The translations under genes and the position numbers were made by a program. A stretch of 64,000 nt of DNA from CAVRUH01 sp963822595 (GTDB lineage: Bacteria > Chlamydiota > Chlamydiia > Chlamydiales > Waddliaceae), in contig CAWGIG010000004.1 in the NCBI GenBank assembly GCA_963822595.1, forward strand, positions 62,001 through 126,000. The letters are read 5' to 3'. Of the stretch, positions 1 to 8,588 are shown in pieces (the stretch's first letter is position 1; each line of letters begins with the position of its first letter). The notes below the pieces were generated by a model. It saw nothing but the letters and a program-made list of their open reading frames with translations. It was not told the origin of the DNA and searched no databases.

Positions 1-2
1 CT

Positions 3-704
3 AATAAGAGTTTTGTCGGTCACCTAACCCTTCGAATACATAAAGTTATCTCCAAATTGGCGACTAACATAGAAAAAAGCATGACAGCAAAGTATAGCAC
101 GCGAATAACTAACTCCCATCAATTTTTAACCCTATTTGATACGTCTGTTAAAGAATTAAAAAAACACGAGTACGCTTGCAGTACATTTTCCGATACTATT
201 GTCAGAGTTCTTGAGGATAATTCCTCTTTCGAAGAGTGCCAAAAAAAATTAAAAAATACCATTTTCATTCTCTCTAAGGTCGAAAACTGCTGGATTCAAA
301 TCATGGGGTTATACACAGAAAAGCATGCCCACCAGATCATTGAAAACATGAAGGAGATAAAATTTGAACTCGATTCATTCTGCCATGATGAACATCTACA
401 GGAGATCTATGAGGCTTTTTTGCATATAGATGATGCGACTCGGGGTTTGCTACGCGTTCCTTTTAATGATCGCGTAGCGATTCATCCTGCAGAAGCCTCA
501 GAGAAGTTCATCGACTGCATTGTACGACGGATGATTAAGGGGATTAACGCCTATCGAGGGAGCGACGAAAGCAAATTAGTTGTTAAAGCTTTTCAAAAAA
601 TAGAAGAATTAAATGTTGTCAAAACCTATTACGTGGAACTCTTACATAAAGTTCACACAAAACTAGAGAGTTCCCTGGAAGGAACTTATGAGTGCCTTTT
701 TTGA
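3..704 (+). CDS. Unknown helical protein, 5' part probably outside the window
   Basis: The reading frame is open from base 3 to the TGA at 702-704 with no stop, so the gene probably begins before the window. Internal starts are possible at TTG 57 or ATG 81, but neither has a good ribosome-binding site. The visible part is Lys/Glu-rich, predicted mainly helical and coiled-coil-like, with no signal peptide, membrane segment or catalytic motif that I recognise. Its 3' end overlaps the 3' end of the convergent gene at 663-2180 by 42 bases. I cannot assign a function. Effector-like helical proteins are common in such genomes, but that is only context. Confidence 0.6.
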   Translation, partial: NKSFVGHLTLRIHKVISKLATNIEKSMTAKYSTRITNSHQFLTLFDTSVKELKKHEYACSTFSDTIVRVLEDNSSFEECQKKLKNTIFILSKVENCWIQIMGLYTEKHAHQIIENMKEIKFELDSFCHDEHLQEIYEAFLHIDDATRGLLRVPFNDRVAIHPAEASEKFIDCIVRRMIKGINAYRGSDESKLVVKAFQKIEELNVVKTYYVELLHKVHTKLESSLEGTYECLF

Positions 705-2180
705 AAATAGTCGAGGAGGATGCATGAATTTCTCATGAAACTTCCATGTTGGATTGTGGAAGACACCGATTTTTCTAACAGTCCCATTCTTTTTGATAAC
801 TTTTTTACTTCTCCATCCACCCACAACGAAAAATAAAAAGCTCAAAAGCCCATTTCTTCTCTTCTCTGGAAGATTCCTAATGCGGTTAAATAAGCGTCCC
901 ACGGCTCCGTCAACTTCAACTTCCATAAACGATATGGAAAACAATTCGGGAATCCTTTCCTGTCCAAGATGGTGCCTGAGCTTTTTCCAGACCCATTTGC
1001 AGCAATTTTCATTCATCAATTGGAAATAGAAATTTCCATTCATCGAGTTAGTAATATCTTTCCTTATTGACCGCATGAGATTGATTCCCTCTTCAGGTGT
1101 TGCCAAGGAGGAGTGTCCGATATGTTCCCTATGGAGATTAAAGATATTTTCATCCGGATAACACACAGCTGCAGGAAAAACAGCGGTGATACAGCTTAAG
1201 TTTTGCAAGGTAGTTTGAGGAAATCTTTCTGTAGAAAATTTTCCAAAATAGTAAATGTTATAACCTGTAGCATTGGGAATAGCAACTTCCATATAGGAAT
1301 GGGTCCCTACTACATTCAGGGAAGGTCTTTCTCTCGAAGCCTTGACTGTAAATACCCATTGAATTCCATCACATGCCACTTCATACCTTTCAGAGGCCTT
1401 TTGAATCGATAATTGTTCAATCCAAGGCAGCCAATTCCACCAATCGATAAGATCCAGATATTCTATGTCATAATTTCCTGTGGATGGATTGTAAGGCCCT
1501 AATTTTTTGGGATTCCAATTGCATATTCCCGTAGGTAGAAATTCAAGATTTCCCATTTGCAAAACACGGTCCGCAAAAATTTCATAAACTTTTGCTATTG
1601 TAAGTTGATAATTATTTTTCAACTTAACAATGGCATCCTCATTTAAAATATTTATCCGAACACCTTCAAAAGGAAGAGTCAACAACTTTCTTTCCCCATC
1701 AACAATCTGCAGAGCGTCACCTCCATAAAATCCAATCCTGAGTCCAAGACCGCAATCCATGATCTTTTTCACCGTTGCCGGAAATTCTATTAAAGGTCGA
1801 AGTTGATTACCAAAAATGATAACCCATTGATAAAACTCATTCTGCAAAGTAATGTCGGCTATTAAACGTTGCGCAAATAGCGAGTAACGGCTCACTTCTT
1901 CAATACCTGCCCTTTTACCCGGCTTTTCCGGAAATAAAGGGTCCAACGTCATACACAAGTTTTCGTTAATGTGGGATCTGTTTTCCAAACCGAGTCGATA
2001 TCGCAGCGAGACTATCCTATTGATTAGCGATTCATTTCCCCCTTGCAGAGATCCGCTGACATTGCCGACTAACTCTAAAGCACTTTCGTGAATTTTTTCA
2101 CCGGCTTGTACGGGAATGCTTTCAAGGTAATCAAGATAGTGATTAATCCCTTGAATATTATCTAAATTTAGCGTATTCAT
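663..2180 (-). CDS. Protein with His...Asn-Cys layout (possible permuted papain/NlpC-like fold), paralogue of 56901-58295
   Basis: This 505-residue protein is a diverged paralogue of the one at 56901-58295. Shared blocks are the 'GNLE' segment near residue 210, a 'WW..LP' block near 247-252, a His followed by hydrophobics (His294, 'THSYMEV'), a 'YFGKF' strand (311-315), 'NENCCKW' around Cys393 and a 'GWR..' block near the C terminus. The order His, then a Tyr/Phe-Gly-x-Phe strand, then Asn-Cys resembles permuted NlpC/P60-like families (LRAT, YiiX, DUF4105), where His precedes the nucleophilic Cys. That fold assignment is inference. One hydrophobic stretch lies near residues 445-455; there is no clear signal peptide. 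A host-directed cysteine hydrolase or acyltransferase is possible but unproven. Confidence 0.75.
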   Translation of the reverse strand: MNTLNLDNIQGINHYLDYLESIPVQAGEKIHESALELVGNVSGSLQGGNESLINRIVSLRYRLGLENRSHINENLCMTLDPLFPEKPGKRAGIEEVSRYSLFAQRLIADITLQNEFYQWVIIFGNQLRPLIEFPATVKKIMDCGLGLRIGFYGGDALQIVDGERKLLTLPFEGVRINILNEDAIVKLKNNYQLTIAKVYEIFADRVLQMGNLEFLPTGICNWNPKKLGPYNPSTGNYDIEYLDLIDWWNWLPWIEQLSIQKASERYEVACDGIQWVFTVKASRERPSLNVVGTHSYMEVAIPNATGYNIYYFGKFSTERFPQTTLQNLSCITAVFPAAVCYPDENIFNLHREHIGHSSLATPEEGINLMRSIRKDITNSMNGNFYFQLMNENCCKWVWKKLRHHLGQERIPELFSISFMEVEVDGAVGRLFNRIRNLPEKRRNGLLSFLFFVVGGWRSKKVIKKNGTVRKIGVFHNPTWKFHEKFMHPPRLFSKKALISSFQGTL

Positions 2181-2189
2181 ATCCTTGTA

Positions 2190-2218
2190 TGTAAACCAAA
2201 TTTTTTAATAGATGTCAA
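2190..2218 (-). promoter_or_regulatory. Possible promoter for the 663-2180 gene
   Basis: On the minus strand a consensus TTGACA (2213-2218) is followed 19 bases later by a weak TACATA, about 10 bases before the start codon at 2180. The -35 box is perfect but the -10 box and spacing are poor, and the leader would be very short. Confidence 0.3.
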
Positions 2219-2251
2219 TAAGTATATATACATTTTTTGGAGAATAAAATT

Positions 2252-3466
2252 ATGAAAGAAGATGTGTTCATCTATGACGCGATTAGAACGCCTCGAGGGC
2301 GTGGAAAATCTACAGGCTCCCTTTACGAAGTAACTCCCATCAAACTCGCCGAAGGCCTTTTTAGAGAGCTAGAAAAACGGAACCATCTACCGACTCATGA
2401 AGTGGGTTTTGTCATTATGGGATGCGTTACCCCTATTGGCGAACAAGGTGGAAACCTTCCAAAAGCTGCAGTATATAAAGCCGGTTGGGACGAAAGCATC
2501 CCTGCTGCACAGATCAACACCTTCTGTGCTTCAGGCTTAACTGCAACCAATATGGGAGCTGCCCTTATCGCTAGCGGAACGAACGACCTCGTGGTGTCGG
2601 GAGGCATAGAATGCATGTCACGAGTTCGGATGGGAACAGATGGATCGCCCATGTTCGATGATCCCGAAACAAATCTGCAGCATAGCTCGGTGCCTCAAGG
2701 AATCGGAGCAGACTTAATAGCAACTATGGATGGTTTCACCAGGGAAGACGTTGACAAATTTGCGTTGCGTTCGCAAAAGCTAGCCGCAGAAGCTTCTGAA
2801 AATGGGTATTTTAAGCATTCCATTGTTCCTGTGAAGGATGAAAATGGATTAACTATCCTTGATAAAGATGAGCTCATACGTGCAGATACTACTTTAGAAA
2901 ATCTTGCTAAATTAAAACCTTCTTTTGAAACCCTAGGATCTCTGGGTTATGATGAAGTCATTCTCAGTCGTTACCCTGAAATCGAAAAGATCAATCATGT
3001 ACATACAGCAGGTAATTCCTCGGGAATTGTCGATGGATGCAGCTTGATTCTTCTTGGAAATAAAAAAATTGGAGAAAAGCTTGGACTAAAACCGCGCGCT
3101 CGTATTGTTGCCAGTGCCATGACGAGTACCGACCCTTCTATCATGCTGATAGCTCCACCTGTGGTTACGCGCAAGGTTCTTGAGAAAGCAAATCTGACTC
3201 TTGACCAAATCGATCTCTTTGAGATTAATGAAGCCTTTTCTTCTGTAGCGCTTCATTTTGTGAAAGAATTAGGAATACCTTTGGAAAAAGTCAATGTGAA
3301 TGGAGGTTCTATAGCCATGGGGCATCCTCTGGGATCAACCGGGGCTACGATTTTAGGAATATTGCTCGATGAATTAGAAAGACGCAAGCTGCGCTATGGA
3401 TTAGCCACTTTATGCGCAGCCGGTGGAATGGGCGTCGCAACGATTATAGAACGTGTGGAGGGATAA
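2252..3466 (+). CDS. fadA: 3-ketoacyl-CoA thiolase (FadA type)
   Basis: Thiolase of about 404 residues catalysing the last step of fatty-acid beta-oxidation, the CoA-dependent cleavage of 3-ketoacyl-CoA. The nucleophile Cys lies in 'CASGLTA' (Cys92), the active-site His in 'GGSIAMGHPLGSTGA', and the second Cys in the C-terminal 'CAAGGMG'. ATG 2252 is chosen because GGAG at 2239-2242 is well spaced from it; an upstream in-frame TTG at 2237 would overlap that site. The stop at 3464-3466 lies one base before the ATG of the multifunctional FadB/J gene, so the two are surely co-transcribed and probably form the trifunctional alpha/beta complex. Confidence 0.95.
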   Translation: MKEDVFIYDAIRTPRGRGKSTGSLYEVTPIKLAEGLFRELEKRNHLPTHEVGFVIMGCVTPIGEQGGNLPKAAVYKAGWDESIPAAQINTFCASGLTATNMGAALIASGTNDLVVSGGIECMSRVRMGTDGSPMFDDPETNLQHSSVPQGIGADLIATMDGFTREDVDKFALRSQKLAAEASENGYFKHSIVPVKDENGLTILDKDELIRADTTLENLAKLKPSFETLGSLGYDEVILSRYPEIEKINHVHTAGNSSGIVDGCSLILLGNKKIGEKLGLKPRARIVASAMTSTDPSIMLIAPPVVTRKVLEKANLTLDQIDLFEINEAFSSVALHFVKELGIPLEKVNVNGGSIAMGHPLGSTGATILGILLDELERRKLRYGLATLCAAGGMGVATIIERVEG

Positions 3467-3467
3467 A

Positions 3468-5549
3468 ATGAGCGGTTTTAAATACGAAAAAGGGACAGAT
3501 GGGATAGTCATCATCACAATGGACATGGAAGGCAGTGTCAACAAAATGGGTGATGAGTTCGAGAACGAGCTCAAGAAGACTGTTGAAAGGCTTGAGAAAG
3601 AAAAAAATGAGATTAAAGGCGCGATTATTACGTCAGGAAAAGAATTGTTTTTCGTCGGCGCTGATCTCAAAAAAATAGTCGCAGAAAACGATCCAAAAAC
3701 ATTTTATGGATTTATTGAAAATACTAAAGGGTTATTTCGACGATTGGAAAAACTTGGAAAGCCTGTTGTTGCCGCCATTAACGGAACCGCTCTTGGAGGT
3801 GGTTTTGAAATCTGTTTGAGCTGTCATCACCGAATTGCTTTAGACAAACCCAAAGTAAAAATTGGACTTCCCGAGGCTGGAATCGGACTGCTTCCCGGCG
3901 CAGGAGGCACTGTTCGCATGATTCATTTGCTAGGACCTCAAGTGGCCATTCCTTTTATCCTCGAGGCAAAGCAGGTCTCCCCCCATGAAGGACTCAAACT
4001 TCACATTATCGATGAAGTAGCCAAAACACCCGAAGAAATGATTCAGAAAGCGAAAGAGTGGATACTAAAAAATCAAGATGCCCGTCAGCCATGGGATGAC
4101 CCTAAACATGTCATTCCCGGAGGCAATTTTGATGACCCTAACACTAGACAGCTGTTGACCCTGGCACCGACGGTATTATTTAAGAAAACGAAAGGTGTTT
4201 TCCCGGCGCATCTAGAAATCCTTAAAGTAGCTGCCCAAACTCTTACGATTGATTTCGAAGCTGCCCAAAAAGTCGAAAGCAGAGCTATCGCAAAGCTCAT
4301 GAGCAGCAAAGAAGCCAAAAACATGATCAACACCCTATTCATACAAATGCACGAGCTGAATGGCGGAGGAAGCCGCCCACCTGCTCCACCTAAAAATAAT
4401 GTTAAAAAGTTAGGCATTTTGGGAGGTGGCATGATGGGACGTGCTATTGCCTATGTGTCGGCAAAGGCCGGAATCGAAGTTGTGATCAAAGAAATTGACC
4501 AGGCATCTGCTGACAAGGCAAAGGCTTTCAGTGCGAAACTTTTAGAAATGGATCCAAAGAAAGAGGAAGTCTTAAACCGCATTAAGCCAACAGCTGATTT
4601 TAATGATCTCCAAGGGTGCGATTTAATCATTGAAGCCGTATTCGAAAACAAGGAATTGAAAGCGCAAGTCACGAAAGAAGCTGAGCCAAAATTAGCTGCG
4701 GGTGGATTTTTTGCATCGAATACTTCAACATTGCCCATTACGGGTCTTGCGGAGGCCTCGAAGAACCCGGAAAATTTCATTGGAATCCACTTCTTCTCAC
4801 CTGTGGAAAAAATGCAGTTGATTGAAATCATTGTCGGTAAAAAGACTAGCGACGAGACCTTGGCAAAAGCTTTTGACTTTGCTTTGCAAATTAAAAAAAC
4901 GCCAATTGTCGTGAATGACAGCTTCGGATTTTTCACGACGAGGGTCGTAGGGACCTATATTAATGAGGCTGCGGCGTTGCTCAAAGAGGGAGTGCATCCT
5001 GCGAGAATTGATCGAGTGGCGCGTATGGCAGGATTTCCTGTGGGGCCTTTGGCGCTGTGGGATGAGGTTAGCGAACAATTGTTTTATTCGATAGCTAAGG
5101 CTAACAATCAGACATCTGAACCTAGTTTCGAGATTGCCGATGTGTTGATCAACAAGTATAAGAGGGGCGGAAAAGCCCATGGAGGAGGAATTTACGAATA
5201 TCCCTCTGATGGAAAGAAGTTTATTTGGCCTGAGATCATAAAATTATACTATCGACCAGACTATAAAATTTCCGATCAAGATATCAAAGAGAGACTTTTG
5301 TTTATTCAGTCTTTGGAAACCATGCGTTGCATGGAAGAGGGCGTCATCAAGCATGTTCGTGATGCGAATATCGGGTCAATTTTTGGGATTGGGTATCCGA
5401 GTGTAACGGGGGGCGTTATACAGAATGTTAACACTTATGGTGTGAAGACCTTTAAGGATCGTGTCGAGGAGCTAGCGGGTAGGTACGGGAAAAGGTTCTC
5501 TCCCCCAAAAATATTGCAGGAAAAAGCCGCGAAGGCTGATATTTTTTAA
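3468..5549 (+). CDS. fadB: Multifunctional enoyl-CoA hydratase / 3-hydroxyacyl-CoA dehydrogenase
   Basis: This 693-residue alpha subunit of the beta-oxidation complex has an N-terminal crotonase domain with both catalytic Glu residues present ('GGGFEI' and 'LPEAGIGLLPGAGGT'). It is followed by an NAD-binding Rossmann domain starting at 'GILGGGMMG' and the dehydrogenase His in 'GIHFFSPV'. The C-terminal dehydrogenase domains are complete. ATG 3468 has GGAGG at 3457-3461; a GTG at 3453 in the same frame is rejected because it precedes that site. It lies directly behind fadA. FadB and FadJ cannot be told apart by eye, so the symbol is provisional. The presence of the pathway is notable because Chlamydiaceae lack it. 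Confidence 0.93.
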   Translation: MSGFKYEKGTDGIVIITMDMEGSVNKMGDEFENELKKTVERLEKEKNEIKGAIITSGKELFFVGADLKKIVAENDPKTFYGFIENTKGLFRRLEKLGKPVVAAINGTALGGGFEICLSCHHRIALDKPKVKIGLPEAGIGLLPGAGGTVRMIHLLGPQVAIPFILEAKQVSPHEGLKLHIIDEVAKTPEEMIQKAKEWILKNQDARQPWDDPKHVIPGGNFDDPNTRQLLTLAPTVLFKKTKGVFPAHLEILKVAAQTLTIDFEAAQKVESRAIAKLMSSKEAKNMINTLFIQMHELNGGGSRPPAPPKNNVKKLGILGGGMMGRAIAYVSAKAGIEVVIKEIDQASADKAKAFSAKLLEMDPKKEEVLNRIKPTADFNDLQGCDLIIEAVFENKELKAQVTKEAEPKLAAGGFFASNTSTLPITGLAEASKNPENFIGIHFFSPVEKMQLIEIIVGKKTSDETLAKAFDFALQIKKTPIVVNDSFGFFTTRVVGTYINEAAALLKEGVHPARIDRVARMAGFPVGPLALWDEVSEQLFYSIAKANNQTSEPSFEIADVLINKYKRGGKAHGGGIYEYPSDGKKFIWPEIIKLYYRPDYKISDQDIKERLLFIQSLETMRCMEEGVIKHVRDANIGSIFGIGYPSVTGGVIQNVNTYGVKTFKDRVEELAGRYGKRFSPPKILQEKAAKADIF

Positions 5550-5551
5550 CT

Positions 5552-5675
5552 AAACAGGTGTTTAACGCAGAGGCGCGGAGACGCGGGGACGCGAAGAAGA
5601 AGAGGAAAGGGAAAACAATTTATTTTTCCAACCTCCGCGTCCCCGCGTCTCCGCGCCTCCGCGTTTAACAGTTTT
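5552..5675. repeat. Palindromic element, family A (copy A1)
   Basis: Two inverted arms, 5565-5593 and about 5636-5664, each consist of tandem degenerate octamers of the form RCGCNGRG (for example ACGCAGAG, GCGCGGAG, ACGCGGGG). The loop is A/G-rich. Outside the octamers both arms carry an 'AAAC..GTT' type sequence. The element fills the gap between the convergent fadB and acyl-CoA oxidase genes and could also act as a bidirectional transcription stop. Related copies lie at 23829, 32012 and 35838. Confidence 0.85.
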
Positions 5676-5792
5676 TCTACATGTTAGATCAATTTAAAGA
5701 AGTCAATGTAACCATTAATGGAAATAAAGAAGAAATTTATGCCATGCTAGAATTTCACCCTCGCTCGCTTTTACTGTCACTGATAACTAATG

Positions 5793-7742
5793 CTATCGTT
5801 TTAGCAGATGCTTTTTCCAGTCTTTGGGCTTGAGGTTCGTTTTGGTGAGTTTGACGGCTTCAAAATAGTGTTTGTAGAAATCCCCGTCGTATCTTCCTAA
5901 AGGCGATCGCAACATGATATCAGGAATTCCAAAAGCATCCACAAACTGATTTGCATAAGGACGTATCTCCGTATACAAATTCCTGATTCTTGTTCTTATT
6001 TGCTCACCCATCTTTCCATCAAAATATCCATTCTCGTAAAATACAGGCAAATAATCCTTCAAATGACGCAAAGCAAAAAGATCTGCCAAATTCTTCAAAT
6101 GAGGCAATAGCTGCGTCCCGTTTTCCCCTAATGCTTTGGGGAGTACATTTTCAATCTGATCATAAAAGTTCTTAATTAGACCATAGTAAACATGAGCTTT
6201 TGCGCATTCCACGAGTTCGATTTGACAGTTGTTCCATGCAACGTGCTCATCATTCTTTGCTGACTCCTCTTCCAATCGATCGAAAGCTGCTACAACACTA
6301 GCTTTTGCTGCAAACTCTGCTGCCTTAAGAATCGATGCACTCTCTAAACTCACATCCACATTATTTTTTACATTATTGGCTAAATACTTCAGCGATTCCG
6401 GAATATCTTTATCCCCGTCCCTAATTTTTCGAAGAGTTTTCATCAAATAAGAAGCTGTTTGCTGCGCCATGACGATAACATCTCCCTCACCGGGCAGCAA
6501 AACAGTCATGTCGTTAAGTTGATCTGAAACACCAGCAAATCGAGAATAGCCATGTCCGCCCATTGACAATATCGCTTCACTAAGTGTGTCATAGCACCAC
6601 GGCAAGCAAAAAGCTTTCAGCCCCGCCGCTTGATAATGGAGATCTTTAATATGAGTTGTATCCTTATGTTCAATTTCTTTGCGAACAGCTTCATAATAAT
6701 TATTTAAACGATCAGCTTCAAAATGAAAGGCATAAACTCCCGCAAGGCCGCTGAGCAACTTTTCTTGTTGCAGGGTGTAGTCCAATAGACATTTTCCCGG
6801 GATGGTTTGTTGGTCACGAATTGTGGAATAACGAATGGCTATAGTTAGGGAGAGTTTCACAGTGTGTATGGCTCCCCTGATGACAAAGACTCTGCCTCCG
6901 ATAAGTGCACCGTAAGCTAGCTGAGGAAATTCACTAGGGATGTATTTTCCTTCTTTTGTTACTTGACTCCATTTCATGAGCATTTGCTTGCGAGGAATTC
7001 TAAAATGATCGAATTGAATCCAGCCGTTATCCAATCCATTTCTACCACGCTTGGGTCCTACATCGCCGACAGTAATTCCGGGAAGAACGTCAAAATTGTC
7101 ATCGCGAAGTTTGACGATGAAAGAATGTGTCCCGTTGTCGATGCCATCCGTAATCAGTTTCGCAAAGATGATAGCATGTGTAGCACTCTGAGAGGCACCC
7201 CCTATCCACCATTTGATACTGGTAAGAGTTGGACTGTGAATCACGAATTCTTCTGTGTTTTTGTCATACGTAGCAGTCGTTTCAAAAGATTGAAGGTAGG
7301 AACCATTTCCTAGTTCTGTCATGCCGAAGCAGCCGAATAATTCAAAGTTCTTAACCCCGTTTACATATTTGGAGACTTGTTCTTCGGTTCCGGCCCCTTC
7401 GATAGTATTCAAAAACAGTCCGAAATCCACGAGAACTCGCATACCGAAAGAATCATCAATGAGGCGTAATGCAGAAAGAATCGCTTCGAAAAGCTCTTTA
7501 TCAGCCATTGTGCGCTTGAGCTCCGCTATGCGATTTATTTTTTCTAGGGTTCTTTCTCGGAGTTTTTCGCGGGAAAGGTCGTAGTAAGAAAAATCTTTTT
7601 CGACAAGGAAGTCATCTTTTTCGAGGTAGGCTATGGCCCTGCGAAACAATTCTAATTGTTTAGCATTACAATGCAGAACTTCAGTTAATGAATCTATAGG
7701 TAGCGGATTGGATTTCCGTTCTTTAAATAATCTATTGTCCAT
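5793..7742 (-). CDS. Acyl-CoA oxidase, peroxisomal (ACOX) type
   Basis: FAD-dependent acyl-CoA oxidase of 649 residues, which oxidises acyl-CoA to trans-2-enoyl-CoA and passes electrons to O2, giving H2O2. It follows eukaryotic peroxisomal ACOX along its whole length: 'MTELGNGS' (141-148), 'ETTATYD' (154-160), 'SPTLTSIKWW' (170-179), 'GITVGDVGP', 'IPRKQMLMK', 'GGHGYS' (395-400), and the catalytic Glu419 in 'PGEGD' followed by 'QQTASYLMK'. Length matches animal ACOX1 (about 660). It is not the FadE/ACAD type, which is present separately at 13155. It converges with fadB. The eukaryote-like sequence suggests lateral acquisition, but that needs a phylogeny. Confidence 0.93.
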   Translation of the reverse strand: MDNRLFKERKSNPLPIDSLTEVLHCNAKQLELFRRAIAYLEKDDFLVEKDFSYYDLSREKLRERTLEKINRIAELKRTMADKELFEAILSALRLIDDSFGMRVLVDFGLFLNTIEGAGTEEQVSKYVNGVKNFELFGCFGMTELGNGSYLQSFETTATYDKNTEEFVIHSPTLTSIKWWIGGASQSATHAIIFAKLITDGIDNGTHSFIVKLRDDNFDVLPGITVGDVGPKRGRNGLDNGWIQFDHFRIPRKQMLMKWSQVTKEGKYIPSEFPQLAYGALIGGRVFVIRGAIHTVKLSLTIAIRYSTIRDQQTIPGKCLLDYTLQQEKLLSGLAGVYAFHFEADRLNNYYEAVRKEIEHKDTTHIKDLHYQAAGLKAFCLPWCYDTLSEAILSMGGHGYSRFAGVSDQLNDMTVLLPGEGDVIVMAQQTASYLMKTLRKIRDGDKDIPESLKYLANNVKNNVDVSLESASILKAAEFAAKASVVAAFDRLEEESAKNDEHVAWNNCQIELVECAKAHVYYGLIKNFYDQIENVLPKALGENGTQLLPHLKNLADLFALRHLKDYLPVFYENGYFDGKMGEQIRTRIRNLYTEIRPYANQFVDAFGIPDIMLRSPLGRYDGDFYKHYFEAVKLTKTNLKPKDWKKHLLKR

Positions 7743-7794
7743 AGGGCATCAAATAACATAAAAGATAATTTTTTGTATACTCCCATTCAGTCCT

Positions 7795-8097
7795 TCATTT
7801 TCTTACAAAAATGACTTTACCGACCCTATCGATATGATTGCGGAGGTCAGCATTGGTGATTGAGTTATAATCCAAAACATCTAAAAAATAGGGAAGTGGC
7901 GACTCATCATTTAATTGACCGGATATTTGTGTAACAACATTTTCTATACCCTTACCCTTTAAAGCAATGTCAATATCGGAACCATTTTTAAAGGTATTCA
8001 AGGCACGAGAACCAAAAATGATAGCCTCTTCGATTTGCGGATGAGATTCAATCGCATCAATGATAATTTGTAATTCTTGAGTTGTTAATCCAAACAT
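7795..8097 (-). CDS. MNT-type nucleotidyltransferase (HEPN/MNT module 1)
   Basis: A minimal nucleotidyltransferase of 100 residues with the pol-beta-type signature 'GSRALNTFKNGSDIDIAL' (GS...DxD). It overlaps the end of the upstream HEPN gene by 13 bases, so the pair is translationally linked. In characterised HEPN/MNT toxin-antitoxin systems the MNT partner neutralises the HEPN RNase, in some cases by adding AMP to a Tyr. That role is inferred from family and arrangement. Confidence 0.85.
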   Translation of the reverse strand: MFGLTTQELQIIIDAIESHPQIEEAIIFGSRALNTFKNGSDIDIALKGKGIENVVTQISGQLNDESPLPYFLDVLDYNSITNADLRNHIDRVGKVIFVRK

Positions 8098-8486
8098 AAT
8101 TTCTTCAAGGTGTTATAGACCTGTTCCAATAAAGGATAATACTTCTCCTTGATAATATGGACTGCAATTTTCGCCTGCTCTTCATTATAGGTATGAGCAA
8201 GTTGGTTTCGTTTATCCAACATTTCAATCCATAATGTTCCCTCCACGATAAGTTGAGTAGAGAACGCTTGCTTAATCACCTCTCGCGGAAACTGCACTTC
8301 CATCCCCTGATCTTGGAGATAATCTTTTAAGGTTTTCCAGGCCAATTCAAATGTAAATTCAAAGGATTGGATTAAACCCGCTCTTTGAAGTTCATCATAG
8401 GATTCTAATTTTCGCGCTTTTTTGAGAAATAAAAAAGCATTCTCAAAATTTTGGAACCTTTGTTTCCATCTAATATCTTGTTTCAT
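8085..8486 (-). CDS. HEPN-domain protein, HI0074 family (module 1 toxin candidate)
   Basis: All-helical 133-residue protein of the nucleotidyltransferase-substrate-binding (HI0074-like) HEPN family. It carries the RNase-type motif Rx4H as 'RNQLAH', the hallmark of ribonucleolytic HEPN toxins, followed by a Tyr ('HTYNEEQA') of the kind AMPylated in related systems. ATG 8486 has AGGA at a good distance; an in-frame upstream start at 8519 lacks one. It is first in a two-gene operon with the MNT gene. The intact pair sits between two metabolic genes, which fits an acquired toxin-antitoxin module. Confidence 0.85.
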   Translation of the reverse strand: MKQDIRWKQRFQNFENAFLFLKKARKLESYDELQRAGLIQSFEFTFELAWKTLKDYLQDQGMEVQFPREVIKQAFSTQLIVEGTLWIEMLDKRNQLAHTYNEEQAKIAVHIIKEKYYPLLEQVYNTLKKLCLD

Positions 8487-8588
8487 ATATTCCTGCTTTT
8501 TAAAACAAGCATACCACATTATAGCAATTTTTTGTAGACAAGAAAATCACTATTCCCAGAGAGTAAAAATAAAAATCTAGGTTTAATC

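Noticed and set aside
5681..5833. Small frame of 50 codons between element A1 and the acyl-CoA oxidase 3' end
   Set aside because: No ribosome-binding site or recognisable product, and it runs into the oxidase gene on the other strand. Possibly a gene remnant.
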